From Alphaproteobacteria bacterium (GTDB lineage Bacteria > Pseudomonadota > Alphaproteobacteria > Acetobacterales > Acetobacteraceae), in the NCBI GenBank assembly GCA_026400815.1, contig JAPLOI010000071.1:110282-174281 (forward strand): 64,000 nucleotides of DNA. Reading direction: 5' to 3'. The position numbers were made by a program, and so were the translations under genes. The notes beneath the pieces were generated by a model. It was not told the origin of the DNA. It saw only the letters and a program-made list of their open reading frames with translations, and searched no databases. Of the stretch, positions 56,762 to 64,000 are shown piece after piece; position 1 is the first letter of the stretch; each line of letters begins with the position of its first letter.

Positions 56762-58303
56762 TCAGCCGACCCAGATGTCCTCAAAGCGGCTGGACCAGTT
56801 CTGCGGATGCGCCTTGAGGCCGTGCACGTCGGTCTTGAAGGCGGCCATGTTGCGGCGGCCGCCGAGCATGATGGCCGGGACCTCGCGATGCAGCAGGCGC
56901 TGCATGGCACGGTAGATCTCGGCGCGCTTGGCATCGTCCTTCGTGCCGATCGCCTCGACATACATGGCGTCGTACTGCGCGGAGGCGGAGCCCGTCCAGC
57001 CGCCGGCCTCGCTGGGGTTGGCTGCCGTCATGCGCTGGAGCGAGATCGCCGGGTTGCGCGGGCCGACCAGGCTGCGGCTGGGGCGGCCGACCGGGGCGTT
57101 CACGGCGAGGCGGTACTGGTTGAAGCCGTCGGCCGGGCGTTCCTCGAAGCGCAGGGTGATGCCGGCGGCGCGCAGCGATTCCGTGACGATCGGGTAGATG
57201 CGCGGCTCTTCCGGGAAGCTGGTGGTGAAGTAGATCACCGGCAGCTCGATGCCGTTGGGATGGCCGGCTTCCGCCAGCAGGGCGCGGGCGCGGGCGACGT
57301 CTCGCTCGACGAGGCGGGGCACGAAGACCGGGTCGTTGCCGGGGATGTGGGTGTCGTTGCCGGTCCAGCCGTCACGCTCGCCGTAGACGATGCGGTTGAT
57401 CGCCTTGCGGTCGATGGCCAGGGCCAGGGCCTGGCGCACGCGCACGTCGTTCCAGGCCTGGTCGAGGTTCTTGGGCAGCACCAGCAGGAACTGGTCGCCG
57501 GCGGCGGAGACATGGACCTCACCGCCGGCGGCCTTGTACTGGGCGACCTGACCGGGATCGATGTTGAAGACGGCGTTGAACTGGCCGGAGCGGAAGCCGT
57601 TGATCGCGGCCTGGCCGGTGGCGAGCACGCCGTGCAGCTCATCCAGGTACGGGCGGCCGGGCATCCAGTAGTTCTCGTTGCGGACCATGCGGGCGAGGCG
57701 CTTGTTGTCCACATCGACCAGTTTGAACGGGCCGGTGCCGATGCCGTCGAAGCCGATCTGGTCCGGCGCGGCGGCCGGCATCATCACGTTGCGGTAGTCG
57801 GCCATGGTGTAGGGGAATTCGGCGTTCGGGGCCTTGAGGTGGAAGCGCACCTTGTTCGGCCCGGCCTTTTCCACGCTGGCGACCTGGCGGGCGACGAAGC
57901 CGGGGATGCCGGCATGGAAGGCGCAGGAGGCGACCACGTCATCGATCGTCATCGGGCGGCCGTTGTGGAAGGTGACGCCTTCGCGGATGATGAATTCCCA
58001 GGTCTTCACCGCCTCGTCGGACTCCCACGCGGTGGCGATCTCGGGATGGACGCGCAGGTCCTCGTCGACCCAGGTGAGGCAGTTCCACATCGAGCGGGTG
58101 AGCAGGTCGATCCAGTAGAAGGCGTGCTGGCCGCGGTTGGATTCGCCGAGGGCCCAGTTGGGGTAGGTCTGGCCGTAGACGACCTTGCCGCCGCGCTTGG
58201 GCATGGGGGCCTGGGCGAAGGCGGCATCGGTGATGGAGAACGTGGAGAAGCCTGCTGCAGCCAGTTCCATGGCGCGGCGGCGCGAAACGCGCAGGATGGA
58301 CAT
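56762..58303 (-). CDS. ABC transporter substrate-binding protein, family 5 (dipeptide/glutathione type)
   Basis: The 513-residue precursor has a Tat-like signal (SRRRAMELAAAGFSTFSIT, cleavage near AFAQA). The family 5 core includes KVVYGQTYPNWALGESN, TWEFIIREGVTFHNGRPMTIDDV, DGIGTGPFKLVDVD and VRVRQALALAIDRKAINRIVYGE. It binds the ligand for the adjoining permeases. GGGAG before ATG 58303 sets the start; the frame stays open far upstream without meaning. A 148-base gap separates it from the preceding hypothetical gene, so it may have its own promoter. Confidence 0.9.
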   Translation of the reverse strand: MSILRVSRRRAMELAAAGFSTFSITDAAFAQAPMPKRGGKVVYGQTYPNWALGESNRGQHAFYWIDLLTRSMWNCLTWVDEDLRVHPEIATAWESDEAVKTWEFIIREGVTFHNGRPMTIDDVVASCAFHAGIPGFVARQVASVEKAGPNKVRFHLKAPNAEFPYTMADYRNVMMPAAAPDQIGFDGIGTGPFKLVDVDNKRLARMVRNENYWMPGRPYLDELHGVLATGQAAINGFRSGQFNAVFNIDPGQVAQYKAAGGEVHVSAAGDQFLLVLPKNLDQAWNDVRVRQALALAIDRKAINRIVYGERDGWTGNDTHIPGNDPVFVPRLVERDVARARALLAEAGHPNGIELPVIYFTTSFPEEPRIYPIVTESLRAAGITLRFEERPADGFNQYRLAVNAPVGRPSRSLVGPRNPAISLQRMTAANPSEAGGWTGSASAQYDAMYVEAIGTKDDAKRAEIYRAMQRLLHREVPAIMLGGRRNMAAFKTDVHGLKAHPQNWSSRFEDIWVG

Positions 58304-58451
58304 CAAGTGCTCCCGTTCATCGGCCGTGTTTCTGCCTTGCGCCCCCGATGCACCGGCGCCCGACGCGGCGCACTTTAGGCAGCGGCCGTGACGGTCGTGT
58401 GTAACGGGGGTGGCAAGTGCGAGAACCCTGGGGGGCAGCGACGGGCCGGGG

Positions 58452-59207
58452 TTACCCCGGCAGCACGATCTCCGTGAGGATTCCACGGCAGTCCATTTCG
58501 AATTCCAGGTCCACCACGGGCGGGCGGCAGTAGTGCCAGCAGGCGCCGTGGCGGGCGGCGCCGTGTTCGACGATTTCGCGGGCGAAATGGGGGAAGATGT
58601 CGTGCACGGTGTAGACCTGCACGGCGGTGGTGTCTTTCCAGCCGAAGCCCAGGGCGGACATGCGGCGTTCCATTTCGCCCATGACGTGATGGACTTTCTT
58701 GCGCATGCCTTCGGTGGAGAGGTCGCGCCAGGCGATGGTGTTTTCGCGGTAGGTGCCCTGCCCTTCCACGCTTTCGCCGCTGCCGGCGATGTGGAAGCTG
58801 GGGGGGGCGGAGGGGGCGGGGACCGCGTAGGTGAAGGCGTGGAAGCTGGGTTCGGCGGGCTTTTCCAGCTCTGGGCAGACATTGCTGCGGGCGATGGGGT
58901 TGAGGCCGCCGATGATGATGCCCCACTGCTCCAGCACCGAGAAATAGCCGCGGTTGAAGCGGGTGAAGCCTTCCTCCGAGAAGGCGGAGGGGGAGCGCAG
59001 CTCGCAGGCGGCGAAGGCGGTGCGGGGGAGGCCGAGCGCGGTGAGGTGGGCTTCGATGCGCTGGAAGCCTTCGTGCAGGGGGATGGGGTTGGCGAAGCGG
59101 GCGCGTTCCAGGCGCCAGCCCGGGATGGCGGCGACGCCGGCGGAGTATTGGAAGACACCTTCGATGAAGCGGAAGCCGCGTTCGGGGATGTCGAGGACGT
59201 TGGCCAT
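58452..59207 (-). CDS. conserved-looking hypothetical enzyme, possibly RidA-related
   Basis: The 251-residue protein is not firmly recognised. It is soluble and well structured: GVFQYSAGVAAIPGWRLERARF near the start, GYFSVLEQWGIIIGGLNPIARSNVCPEL in the middle and KDTTAVQVYTVHDIFPHFAREI followed by RPPVVDLEFEMD near the end. The last two stretches recall the C-terminal half of YjgF/RidA-like deaminases, which is tentative. The ATG touches the gamma-glutamyltransferase stop, so it belongs to that operon. Confidence 0.6.
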   Translation of the reverse strand: MANVLDIPERGFRFIEGVFQYSAGVAAIPGWRLERARFANPIPLHEGFQRIEAHLTALGLPRTAFAACELRSPSAFSEEGFTRFNRGYFSVLEQWGIIIGGLNPIARSNVCPELEKPAEPSFHAFTYAVPAPSAPPSFHIAGSGESVEGQGTYRENTIAWRDLSTEGMRKKVHHVMGEMERRMSALGFGWKDTTAVQVYTVHDIFPHFAREIVEHGAARHGACWHYCRPPVVDLEFEMDCRGILTEIVLPG

Positions 59208-60841
59208 TACTGCACTCCTGCGGGGTAGCCGTCGCGTTGGGGGTCGGCGCCGCCTTCGAGGGTTCCGTCCCACATGGTGATGCCGTGGACGCCGGCGAAG
59301 GCGAAGGTGAGGGGGGAGCGGACGACGTCGTAGCCCATGGCAACCAGGGCGCGCTCGGTGGCGCGGGGGATGCGGTTGGAGATGTCGATCTTGTCCGAGG
59401 TGGCGGAGAAGCGGGGGGCCTGGACGGCTTCCTGCATTGTCATGCCGAAATCGAGCACGTTGACGATGCCCTGCAGGATGGCGATGCCGATCCAGGCGCC
59501 GCCGGGGGCGCCGATGGTCATGACGGGGGTTTCCCCTTCGAAGACGATCGTGGGGGCCATGGTGGAGAAGCGGCGCTTGCCGGGGGCGATGGAGCTTGGG
59601 TGGCCCGGCCTGGGGTCGTACCAGTTCATGGCGCCGTTCAGCATGAAGCCGGTGCCGGGGGGGATGACGCCGGAGGGGGTGGCGAGGGTGTGGGTGACGG
59701 AGACGACCATGCCATCGGCATCGACGGCGGAGAGGGTGGTGGTGTGGGGAGCGTCGGTGAGGGCGCGGGTGAGGCTGGCTTTTTCGCCGCGGCGGATTTG
59801 GGCGGCTTGGGTGTCGGCCCATTCATCGGAGAGCATGCGGGCGAGCGGGGGGGTGAAGAAGTCGGGGTCGCCGATGTTTTCGTCCTTGTCGCGGCCTGCG
59901 ATCTTCATCGCTTCGGCGACGACGCGGATGTACTCGGGCGAGTTGTGGCCGAGGGCGGCGAGGTCGAAGCGTTCGAGGATGCGCAGGATCTGGGCCACCG
60001 TGATGCCGCCGGCGGGGGGTGGCGGGACGGCGACGGTGCGGCCGCGGTAGCGGATGGCGATGGGGGAATTCACGCGCGGGGCGTAGCCGGCGAGGTCGGC
60101 GGCGGAGAGGAGGCCGCCGTGCTGCTGCTGGTCGGCGATGATACGGGCGGCGATTTCGCCGGTGTAAAAGGAGTCTGCGCCGTCTCGGGCGAGGGTGGCG
60201 AGGGTGTTGGCCAGGTCGGGGTTGGTGATGATGTCGCCTAGTTTTTTCGTGGTACCGTCGGGCCTCAGGTAGAGCTCCGTGCCGTCTGGGGTGAGGCGGA
60301 GCTTGTCGATGTAGGGGAGGCGCTTGTAGGGCGCCTCGTTGGTGGCGAAGACGCCGGCGACGTGGGGGCGGACGGGCCAGCCTTCGGTGGCGACGCGGAT
60401 GGCGGGGGCGAAGAGGTCCGCCCAGGGGAGCTTGCCGAACTGGCGGTGGCCGAGGGCGAAGGCGGCGAGGATGCCGGGGGTGGTGACGGCGCGGCGGCCG
60501 ATTTCGTTGACGTTGCCTTTGACCACGAAGCCGAAGCCATCGGGGCATTCGCCGAGGAAGTCGCGGGCCCAGAGGTCCGGCGTGGCGGCGGCGGGGCAGG
60601 TTCCCATGCCGTCGATGATCTGGTGGCGGCCTGTGGTGGGGTCGAAGACCTGGATGGTGCCCAGGCCGCCGATGCCGCACATCAGCGGGTCCACCACGCC
60701 CTGGGTGAAGGCGCAGGCGAGCATGGCATCCACCGCGGAGCCGCCGGCGCGCAGAATGTCGGCGCCGGCTTCCACGGCTTCCGGCTGTGGGGCGGTGAGC
60801 ATGGCTTTCGCGGGCGGCAGGCGTCGGGTGGGGCGGGGCAT
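59207..60841 (-). CDS. gamma-glutamyltransferase (YwrD-like, without signal peptide)
   Basis: The 544-residue Ntn-hydrolase precursor self-cleaves and removes gamma-glutamyl groups from glutathione-like peptides. The N-terminal half begins LTAPQPEAVEAGADILRAGGSAVDAMLACAFTQGVVDP. The predicted nucleophile is Thr367 in APHTTTLSAVDADG, starting the small subunit. GAPGGAWIGIAILQGIVNVLDFG lies near the end. Unlike periplasmic Ggt it has no export signal, so it should act in the cytosol on imported peptides. It is upstream of the dipeptide/glutathione-type importer on the same strand. Confidence 0.87.
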   Translation of the reverse strand: MPRPTRRLPPAKAMLTAPQPEAVEAGADILRAGGSAVDAMLACAFTQGVVDPLMCGIGGLGTIQVFDPTTGRHQIIDGMGTCPAAATPDLWARDFLGECPDGFGFVVKGNVNEIGRRAVTTPGILAAFALGHRQFGKLPWADLFAPAIRVATEGWPVRPHVAGVFATNEAPYKRLPYIDKLRLTPDGTELYLRPDGTTKKLGDIITNPDLANTLATLARDGADSFYTGEIAARIIADQQQHGGLLSAADLAGYAPRVNSPIAIRYRGRTVAVPPPPAGGITVAQILRILERFDLAALGHNSPEYIRVVAEAMKIAGRDKDENIGDPDFFTPPLARMLSDEWADTQAAQIRRGEKASLTRALTDAPHTTTLSAVDADGMVVSVTHTLATPSGVIPPGTGFMLNGAMNWYDPRPGHPSSIAPGKRRFSTMAPTIVFEGETPVMTIGAPGGAWIGIAILQGIVNVLDFGMTMQEAVQAPRFSATSDKIDISNRIPRATERALVAMGYDVVRSPLTFAFAGVHGITMWDGTLEGGADPQRDGYPAGVQ

Positions 60842-60958
60842 GGCGGGCTCCTTTGCGTGCGGGGATTGCGCGCCATGGGGGGTGGGGCGTCAAGGGGTTG
60901 TGCGGGGCTGGGGCGGGGGCGCAGAGTTTCGGCTTCGCAGCAACCTGGGGGTATCGGC

Positions 60959-62191
60959 ATGGCTCCGCTTCGCATCAATGGACAGCGCCTGTGGTCTGAG
61001 CTGATGGCATCGGGCGCGATTGCGGAACTGCCGCATGGCGGGGTGGACCGGATGGCGCTGACGGATGGCGATAGGGATGTGCGTGGGTTGTTCGGGCATT
61101 GGTGCCGGAAGGCGGGGCTGGCGCTGACGGTGGATGCGATGGGGAACATGTTCGCGCGGCGGGAGGGGACGGACCCCACGCTGCCGCCGGTGATGCTGGG
61201 GTCGCATCTGGACAGCCAGTCGCCAGGCGGGAAGTTCGATGGGCCGCTGGGGGTGCTGGGCGCGCTGGAGGCGGTGCGGTCGATCGCGGAGGCGGGGATT
61301 GCCACCAAGCGGGCGCTGGAGGTGGTGAACTGGACGAATGAGGAAGGGGCCAGGTTCTCGCCGGGGCTGATGGGGTCGGCGGTGTTCGCCGGGGTGCTGC
61401 CGTTGGCGGATGCCCATGCCTCGGTGGACGCGGGCGGGAAGCGGTTCGGGGATGAACTGCGGCGCATTCGTTACGACGGCGCGGCGCCGGTGGGTGGGCG
61501 TGCGGTGGATGCGTATTTCGAGCTGCATATCGAGCAGGGGCCGCTGCTGGAGGAGCAGGGGATCGTGATCGGGGCGGTGACGCACAGCCACCATTCGGTG
61601 TTCGCGGATATGGAGGTGCTGGGGGAGAATTCGCACATCCAATCCATGCCGATGCGGCGGCGGCGCAATGCGCTGGTGGGGGCGGCGAAGCTGATCGAGG
61701 CGATCGACCGGGTGGGCCAGGCCTATGCGCCGGCGGGATCGGCCAGCGCGGTGGTGGTGGAGTGCTGGCCGAACAACCGGATCAACATTCCGCACCGGGC
61801 GACGTTCAGCTACGGGATCATGCACCCGGATGCGGATGGGGCGGCGGCGATGCGGCGGGAGATCGAGGACGCGGAGGCGCGAATCGCGGCGGAGACGGGG
61901 CTGGTGTTCAACACGCTGGTGAAGCGGCAGCGGGTGCCGGTGCATTTCGATGAGGGGATGATCCGGCTGACGGAAGCGGCGGCAGGGGCGCTGGGGTATT
62001 CCTGCGCGCGGATGCGGACGCGGCCGGGGCACGATGCGTTCAACATGGCGCGGATCTGCCCGACGGAGCTGATCTTCGTGCCGTGCCGGGATGGGTGGAG
62101 CCATAGCGAACGCGAGTGGTCGGAGCCGGAACACTGCACGGCGGGGGTGGAGGTGATGGCGAACGCGGTGTTGGCTCGGGCTAACAGGTAA
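60959..62191 (+). CDS. M20-family N-carbamoyl-L-amino acid hydrolase/allantoate amidohydrolase-like enzyme
   Basis: The 410-residue dimetal hydrolase contains LGSHLDSQSPGGKFDGPLGV (metal His and Asp), NWTNEEGARFSPGLMGS (glutamates), YFELHIEQGPLLEE and RTRPGHDAFNMARICPTELIFVPC near the end. These are the hallmarks of carbamoylases and ureido-acid hydrolases that release ammonia and CO2 from N-carbamoyl amino acids. ATG 60959 was chosen as the family start; the frame is open upstream but runs antisense to the gamma-glutamyltransferase. The two genes are divergent across 117 bases. Hairpin copy 3 starts at the stop codon. Confidence 0.86.
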   Translation: MAPLRINGQRLWSELMASGAIAELPHGGVDRMALTDGDRDVRGLFGHWCRKAGLALTVDAMGNMFARREGTDPTLPPVMLGSHLDSQSPGGKFDGPLGVLGALEAVRSIAEAGIATKRALEVVNWTNEEGARFSPGLMGSAVFAGVLPLADAHASVDAGGKRFGDELRRIRYDGAAPVGGRAVDAYFELHIEQGPLLEEQGIVIGAVTHSHHSVFADMEVLGENSHIQSMPMRRRRNALVGAAKLIEAIDRVGQAYAPAGSASAVVVECWPNNRINIPHRATFSYGIMHPDADGAAAMRREIEDAEARIAAETGLVFNTLVKRQRVPVHFDEGMIRLTEAAAGALGYSCARMRTRPGHDAFNMARICPTELIFVPCRDGWSHSEREWSEPEHCTAGVEVMANAVLARANR

Positions 62192-62233
62192 GAGTCTTCT
62201 TTTTCTGAAGAAAAAGAAGCAAAAAGACTTTTT
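62192..62233 (+). repeat. AT-rich hairpin repeat, copy 3
   Basis: The TAA of the carbamoylase gene is followed at once by GAGT, the 11-bp arms CTTCTTTTTCT and AGAAAAAGAAG (62196-62206 and 62209-62219) around GA, then CAAAAAGACTTTTT. The outer AGTC and GACT can extend the structure. The stem is identical to copy 1. The final T-run makes this the most terminator-like copy. Confidence 0.86.
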
Positions 62234-62272
62234 ATCTCTGGGCCTCGTTGTTCCTGTCGAGGTCCAGGTTAT

Positions 62273-62313
62273 GAAAGTGTTTTGGTTCTTTTTTTCAAAA
62301 AAGAACCGCTTGC
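62273..62313 (-). repeat. AT-rich hairpin repeat, copy 5
   Basis: In the orientation of the leftward methyltransferase gene: TAAGCAAGC, arms GGTTCTTTTTT and AAAAAAGAACC (62297-62307 and 62284-62294) around GA, then AAAACACTTTC. The outer C-G pair of other copies is G-C here, again compensated. Copies 3 and 5 stand tail to tail, one for each convergent gene. Confidence 0.83.
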
Positions 62314-63042
62314 TTACTTTTCCAGCGCGACGAGGAGGAATGGCGGGCGGATGCGTTCGTCCGCCCAGCTGGGATGTTGGGCGATCTGTTCGTCGGTGGG
62401 GCCCCATTCCTGGATGGCGGTGAGGCGGAAGCCGGCGGCGAGGGCGTTGGTGAGGGTGGTGGCGATGGTGCGGTGGTATTTCACCACGCCGGGGGCGAAC
62501 CAGGTGGTCTCGCGGCGGCCTTCGGCCAGGTAGTTGTCGAGCGGCCAGATGCGGCTTCCGTCTTCCAGGGTGAGGAAGGCGGGGTTGCTGGGGGCCATGT
62601 AGAGCGGGTGCTCGATGGAGAAGACGAAGCGGCCGGCGGGGGTGAGGGCGGCGTGGATGGCGGTGAAGAGGGGGGCGAGGGATTCGAGGTAGTGAAGGGC
62701 GAGGGAGGAGTAGGCGAGGTCGAAGCTTTCCGCCGGGAGTGTGAGGGCGGAGAAGTCGGCGCGCTGGTAGGTGATGGCGGGGTCGGTGGTGGTTTCGGCG
62801 GCGCGGGCGAGCATCTTTTCGGAGAGGTCGAGGCCGAGGATTGAGGCGGCGCCCTGTTCGCGGGCCCAGCGGCAGAACCAGCCATAGCCACAGCCGAGAT
62901 CGACGACGCGGAGGTTCTGCATCGGGGGGAGAAGGGCGCGCAGGGCGGGCCACTCGCCGGCGGCGTCCAGGCCCTTTTGGGAGCGGGCGAGGGTGGCGTA
63001 GCCAGCGAAGAAGCTGTCGTTGTCGTAGATGTTTTGGGGCAT
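62314..63042 (-). CDS. class I SAM-dependent methyltransferase
   Basis: The 242-residue protein has motif I RVVDLGCGYGWFCRWA near residue 45, GLDLSEKMLARA, and FDLAYSSLALHYLE as the post-motif segment. It resembles Methyltransf_11 enzymes acting on small molecules. MPQNIYDNDSFFAGYATLARS is the usual N-terminus, so ATG 63042 was chosen over an in-frame start 54 bases upstream. Substrate unknown. It is separated by a terminator from whatever lies upstream. Confidence 0.87.
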   Translation of the reverse strand: MPQNIYDNDSFFAGYATLARSQKGLDAAGEWPALRALLPPMQNLRVVDLGCGYGWFCRWAREQGAASILGLDLSEKMLARAAETTTDPAITYQRADFSALTLPAESFDLAYSSLALHYLESLAPLFTAIHAALTPAGRFVFSIEHPLYMAPSNPAFLTLEDGSRIWPLDNYLAEGRRETTWFAPGVVKYHRTIATTLTNALAAGFRLTAIQEWGPTDEQIAQHPSWADERIRPPFLLVALEK

Positions 63043-63097
63043 GTCGGTATCTCTCTCATGCGCCTTGGGGGTGGCGGGCGGTGGCCTTGCGCGCATG

Positions 63098-63129
63098 AAA
63101 AAGGCCCCGTCCGGGAAGTGGTGGGGCCT
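63098..63129 (-). terminator. intrinsic terminator for an unidentified leftward transcript
   Basis: On the minus strand AGGCCCC and GGGGCCT (63123-63129 and 63102-63108) form a seven-pair stem with a 14-base loop, followed by TTTTT. It sits 56 bases upstream of the methyltransferase ATG on the same strand, so it must end a transcript coming from 63130 or beyond. Confidence 0.65.
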
Positions 63130-63155
63130 GGGGAAAGCGTTGCGGTTTCAGATTG

Positions 63156-63245
63156 TCACCGGACGCGCTTCTCCTGCCCCTCTGCGAGGATGCGGGCGGG
63201 TCTGGCGACAACGAGGCGGTGCCGGAACATCAAGGCAGACTGCAT
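63156..63245 (-). other. possible 29-codon ORF or small RNA region
   Basis: A short frame beginning MQSALMFRHRLVVARP and ending RVR with TGA lies just upstream of the terminator at 63098-63129. It has no ribosome site, so the transcript may be a non-coding RNA or the decayed end of a mobile element. The 63043-63487 interval has no other recognisable gene; base composition becomes AT-rich from about 63320. Confidence 0.25.
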
Positions 63246-63487
63246 GAAGATGTCGGGATGGGTCAAGCTCAGCGAGCTGCTTTGTCATAGCGGTAGTTGG
63301 CATAGCCGAATCTATGCCGACGCCGGCATCACAGATAATTTATATTGATATTATATTTTGATGCCATCGCAGGTATTATAGGCAATGCTTCTCGATAGAA
63401 TGGGGCATCGCTCTTTATGGAAACGACCCACTGAAAAACGCGGGAATGAGTTTTGCTGGTCCTAAATCTAATCTCATCACCTGCCTT

Positions 63488-63817
63488 TTAGTATAATGTA
63501 GAGCCCCACCTCATAATTACAATCTCATCAATATCGCTCCATTTGACGATCACCCATACAATACCAAACATTCTCGCTGAGATCGTCGTTTCCGTGATAA
63601 TTATATCAGCATGTGATAACCTGACCAATATATACCACGGACAAAATATTAGGCACGACCCGAAGATTACCCACCACCCTCCGGTATCGTCCCTGTTTAG
63701 CCCAACAAAACCTGCAATAATAAAAAATAGCCACACCAACAGTATACTGTCAGTAAGAACCTTTGTGGCACGGGGGTATTTGAATATTATTTCCAATATT
63801 TTGCCCCTTACCGCCAT
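63488..63817 (-). CDS. AT-rich hypothetical two-helix membrane protein
   Basis: The 109-residue protein has two hydrophobic helices (SILLVWLFFIIAGFVGL and GGWWVIFGSCLIFCPWYILV) and a C-terminal beta-rich segment DIIITETTISARMFGIVWVIVKWSDIDEIVI. The layout resembles small bacterial PH-domain-like membrane proteins, which is tentative. Codon use is AT-rich, unlike all other genes here, so it was probably acquired by transfer. ATG 63817 is preferred; a TTG at 63844 would add nine residues. It lies 60 bases from a transposase fragment. Confidence 0.6.
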   Translation of the reverse strand: MAVRGKILEIIFKYPRATKVLTDSILLVWLFFIIAGFVGLNRDDTGGWWVIFGSCLIFCPWYILVRLSHADIIITETTISARMFGIVWVIVKWSDIDEIVIMRWGSTLY

Positions 63818-63877
63818 CGAGAGAGCACTAGGCAAGCATTTCAAGTAGACGCTTTATCCATCTAGAGCAGAATCCTA

Positions 63878-64000
63878 TCAATCTGGCTCATAGCCTGTCG
63901 CCGTGAAATAGTTGGCGCATTCCTGTGGCGTGAAGGCGTCCAAGGCATCGCGGATCGCGTCCCATAGCTCGCTGATGCTGCGTGCGGCGGCCTTTCGGAG
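63878..64000 (-). mobile_element. IS630-family transposase, C-terminal 40 codons (continues past window)
   Basis: Translated on the minus strand the window edge reads LRKAAARSISELWDAIRDAL then DAFTPQECANYFTATGYEPD and TGA at 63878-63880. Ending with PQECANYF and GYEPD is characteristic of IS630-type transposases of alphaproteobacteria. The rest of the element lies beyond 64000, so completeness and the inverted repeats cannot be judged. Its GC content is normal for the genome, unlike the neighbouring membrane-protein gene. Confidence 0.8.

Noticed and set aside
60362..60958. Plus-strand extension of the carbamoylase
   Set aside because: It runs antisense to the gamma-glutamyltransferase and has no resemblance to M20 enzymes.

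Overview
The window is about 64 kb of very GC-rich DNA with dense, short-spaced genes. Protein content points to an aerobic, heterotrophic alphaproteobacterium. An Acetobacteraceae/Rhodospirillales member is the best guess, from the S9 N-terminal extension, the many substrate-binding-protein transporters, the PII-glutamine synthetase pair and an AT-rich dispersed hairpin of a kind I remember from that family. The taxonomic call is inference. Only the last 0.7 kb (63.3-64.0 kb) differs clearly in composition: it is AT-rich and ends in the tail of an IS630-type transposase.

Layout. 0-4.2 kb: end of an MFS exporter, an unrecognised basic protein, and a three-gene unit of D-2-hydroxyacid dehydrogenase plus a split ThDP-dependent 2-oxoacid decarboxylase (sulfopyruvate/phosphonopyruvate type). 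4.2-8.5 kb: argC and a gamma-carbonic anhydrase-like gene, an EamA exporter, an SDR lacking its catalytic tyrosine, and a HpcH/HpaI aldolase. 8.5-11.9 kb: rplM-rpsI with a readable promoter and terminator, then a nucleoside-diphosphate-sugar epimerase-like gene overlapping an M15 peptidase on the other strand, and an MBL hydrolase. 11.9-16.5 kb: a complete branched-chain amino acid (Liv) ABC operon. 16.6-20.0 kb: a phosphonate-type ABC operon (D-C-E-E) without catabolic genes. 20.1-25.2 kb: paired hotdog hydratases, an alpha/beta hydrolase, a cytochrome b561-like protein, a TfoX-N protein, aspartate dehydrogenase, tRNA-His and a class I aminotransferase. 25.4-27.6 kb: glnB-glnA behind a near-perfect sigma-54 promoter.

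27.6-34.6 kb: a SOUL lipoprotein, a DinB protein whose start codon lies in a perfect 14-bp hairpin, a DUF1127 protein, then LysR, Gfo/Idh, an orphan peptide-binding protein, a serine hydrolase and an SDR. 34.6-35.9 kb: a repeat-rich, gene-poor zone with two copies of a composite repeat bracketing one small membrane protein gene. 35.9-39.3 kb: an iron-siderophore ABC uptake operon preceded by a DUF2946 protein. 39.3-44.7 kb: orphan Flp pilin, class III aminotransferase, GT61, MaoC, ketopantoate reductase-like enzyme and an ECF sigma factor, with a divergent zinc-finger protein and overlapping TGTAAC-N17-CGT promoters. 44.7-53.2 kb: LLM monooxygenase, peptidase T, an SGNH-like/GSCFA pair, a DUF35-thiolase pair, an SDR and a CE4-type deacetylase. 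53.3-62.2 kb: a dipeptide/glutathione-type ABC importer joined to a cytosolic-looking gamma-glutamyltransferase and a divergent N-carbamoyl amino acid hydrolase, together a plausible scavenging module for gamma-glutamyl or carbamoyl compounds. 62.3-64.0 kb: a methyltransferase, a terminator for an unknown transcript, an AT-rich membrane protein gene and the transposase fragment.

The most unusual sequence-level signals are a five-copy AT-rich hairpin family whose stems vary in a compensatory way around an invariant GA apex and which mostly abuts stop codons, the overlapping divergent ECF promoters, the start-codon hairpin of the DinB gene, and the composite repeats at 34.6-35.7 kb. I saw no CRISPR array, prophage, rRNA operon or recognised defence system.
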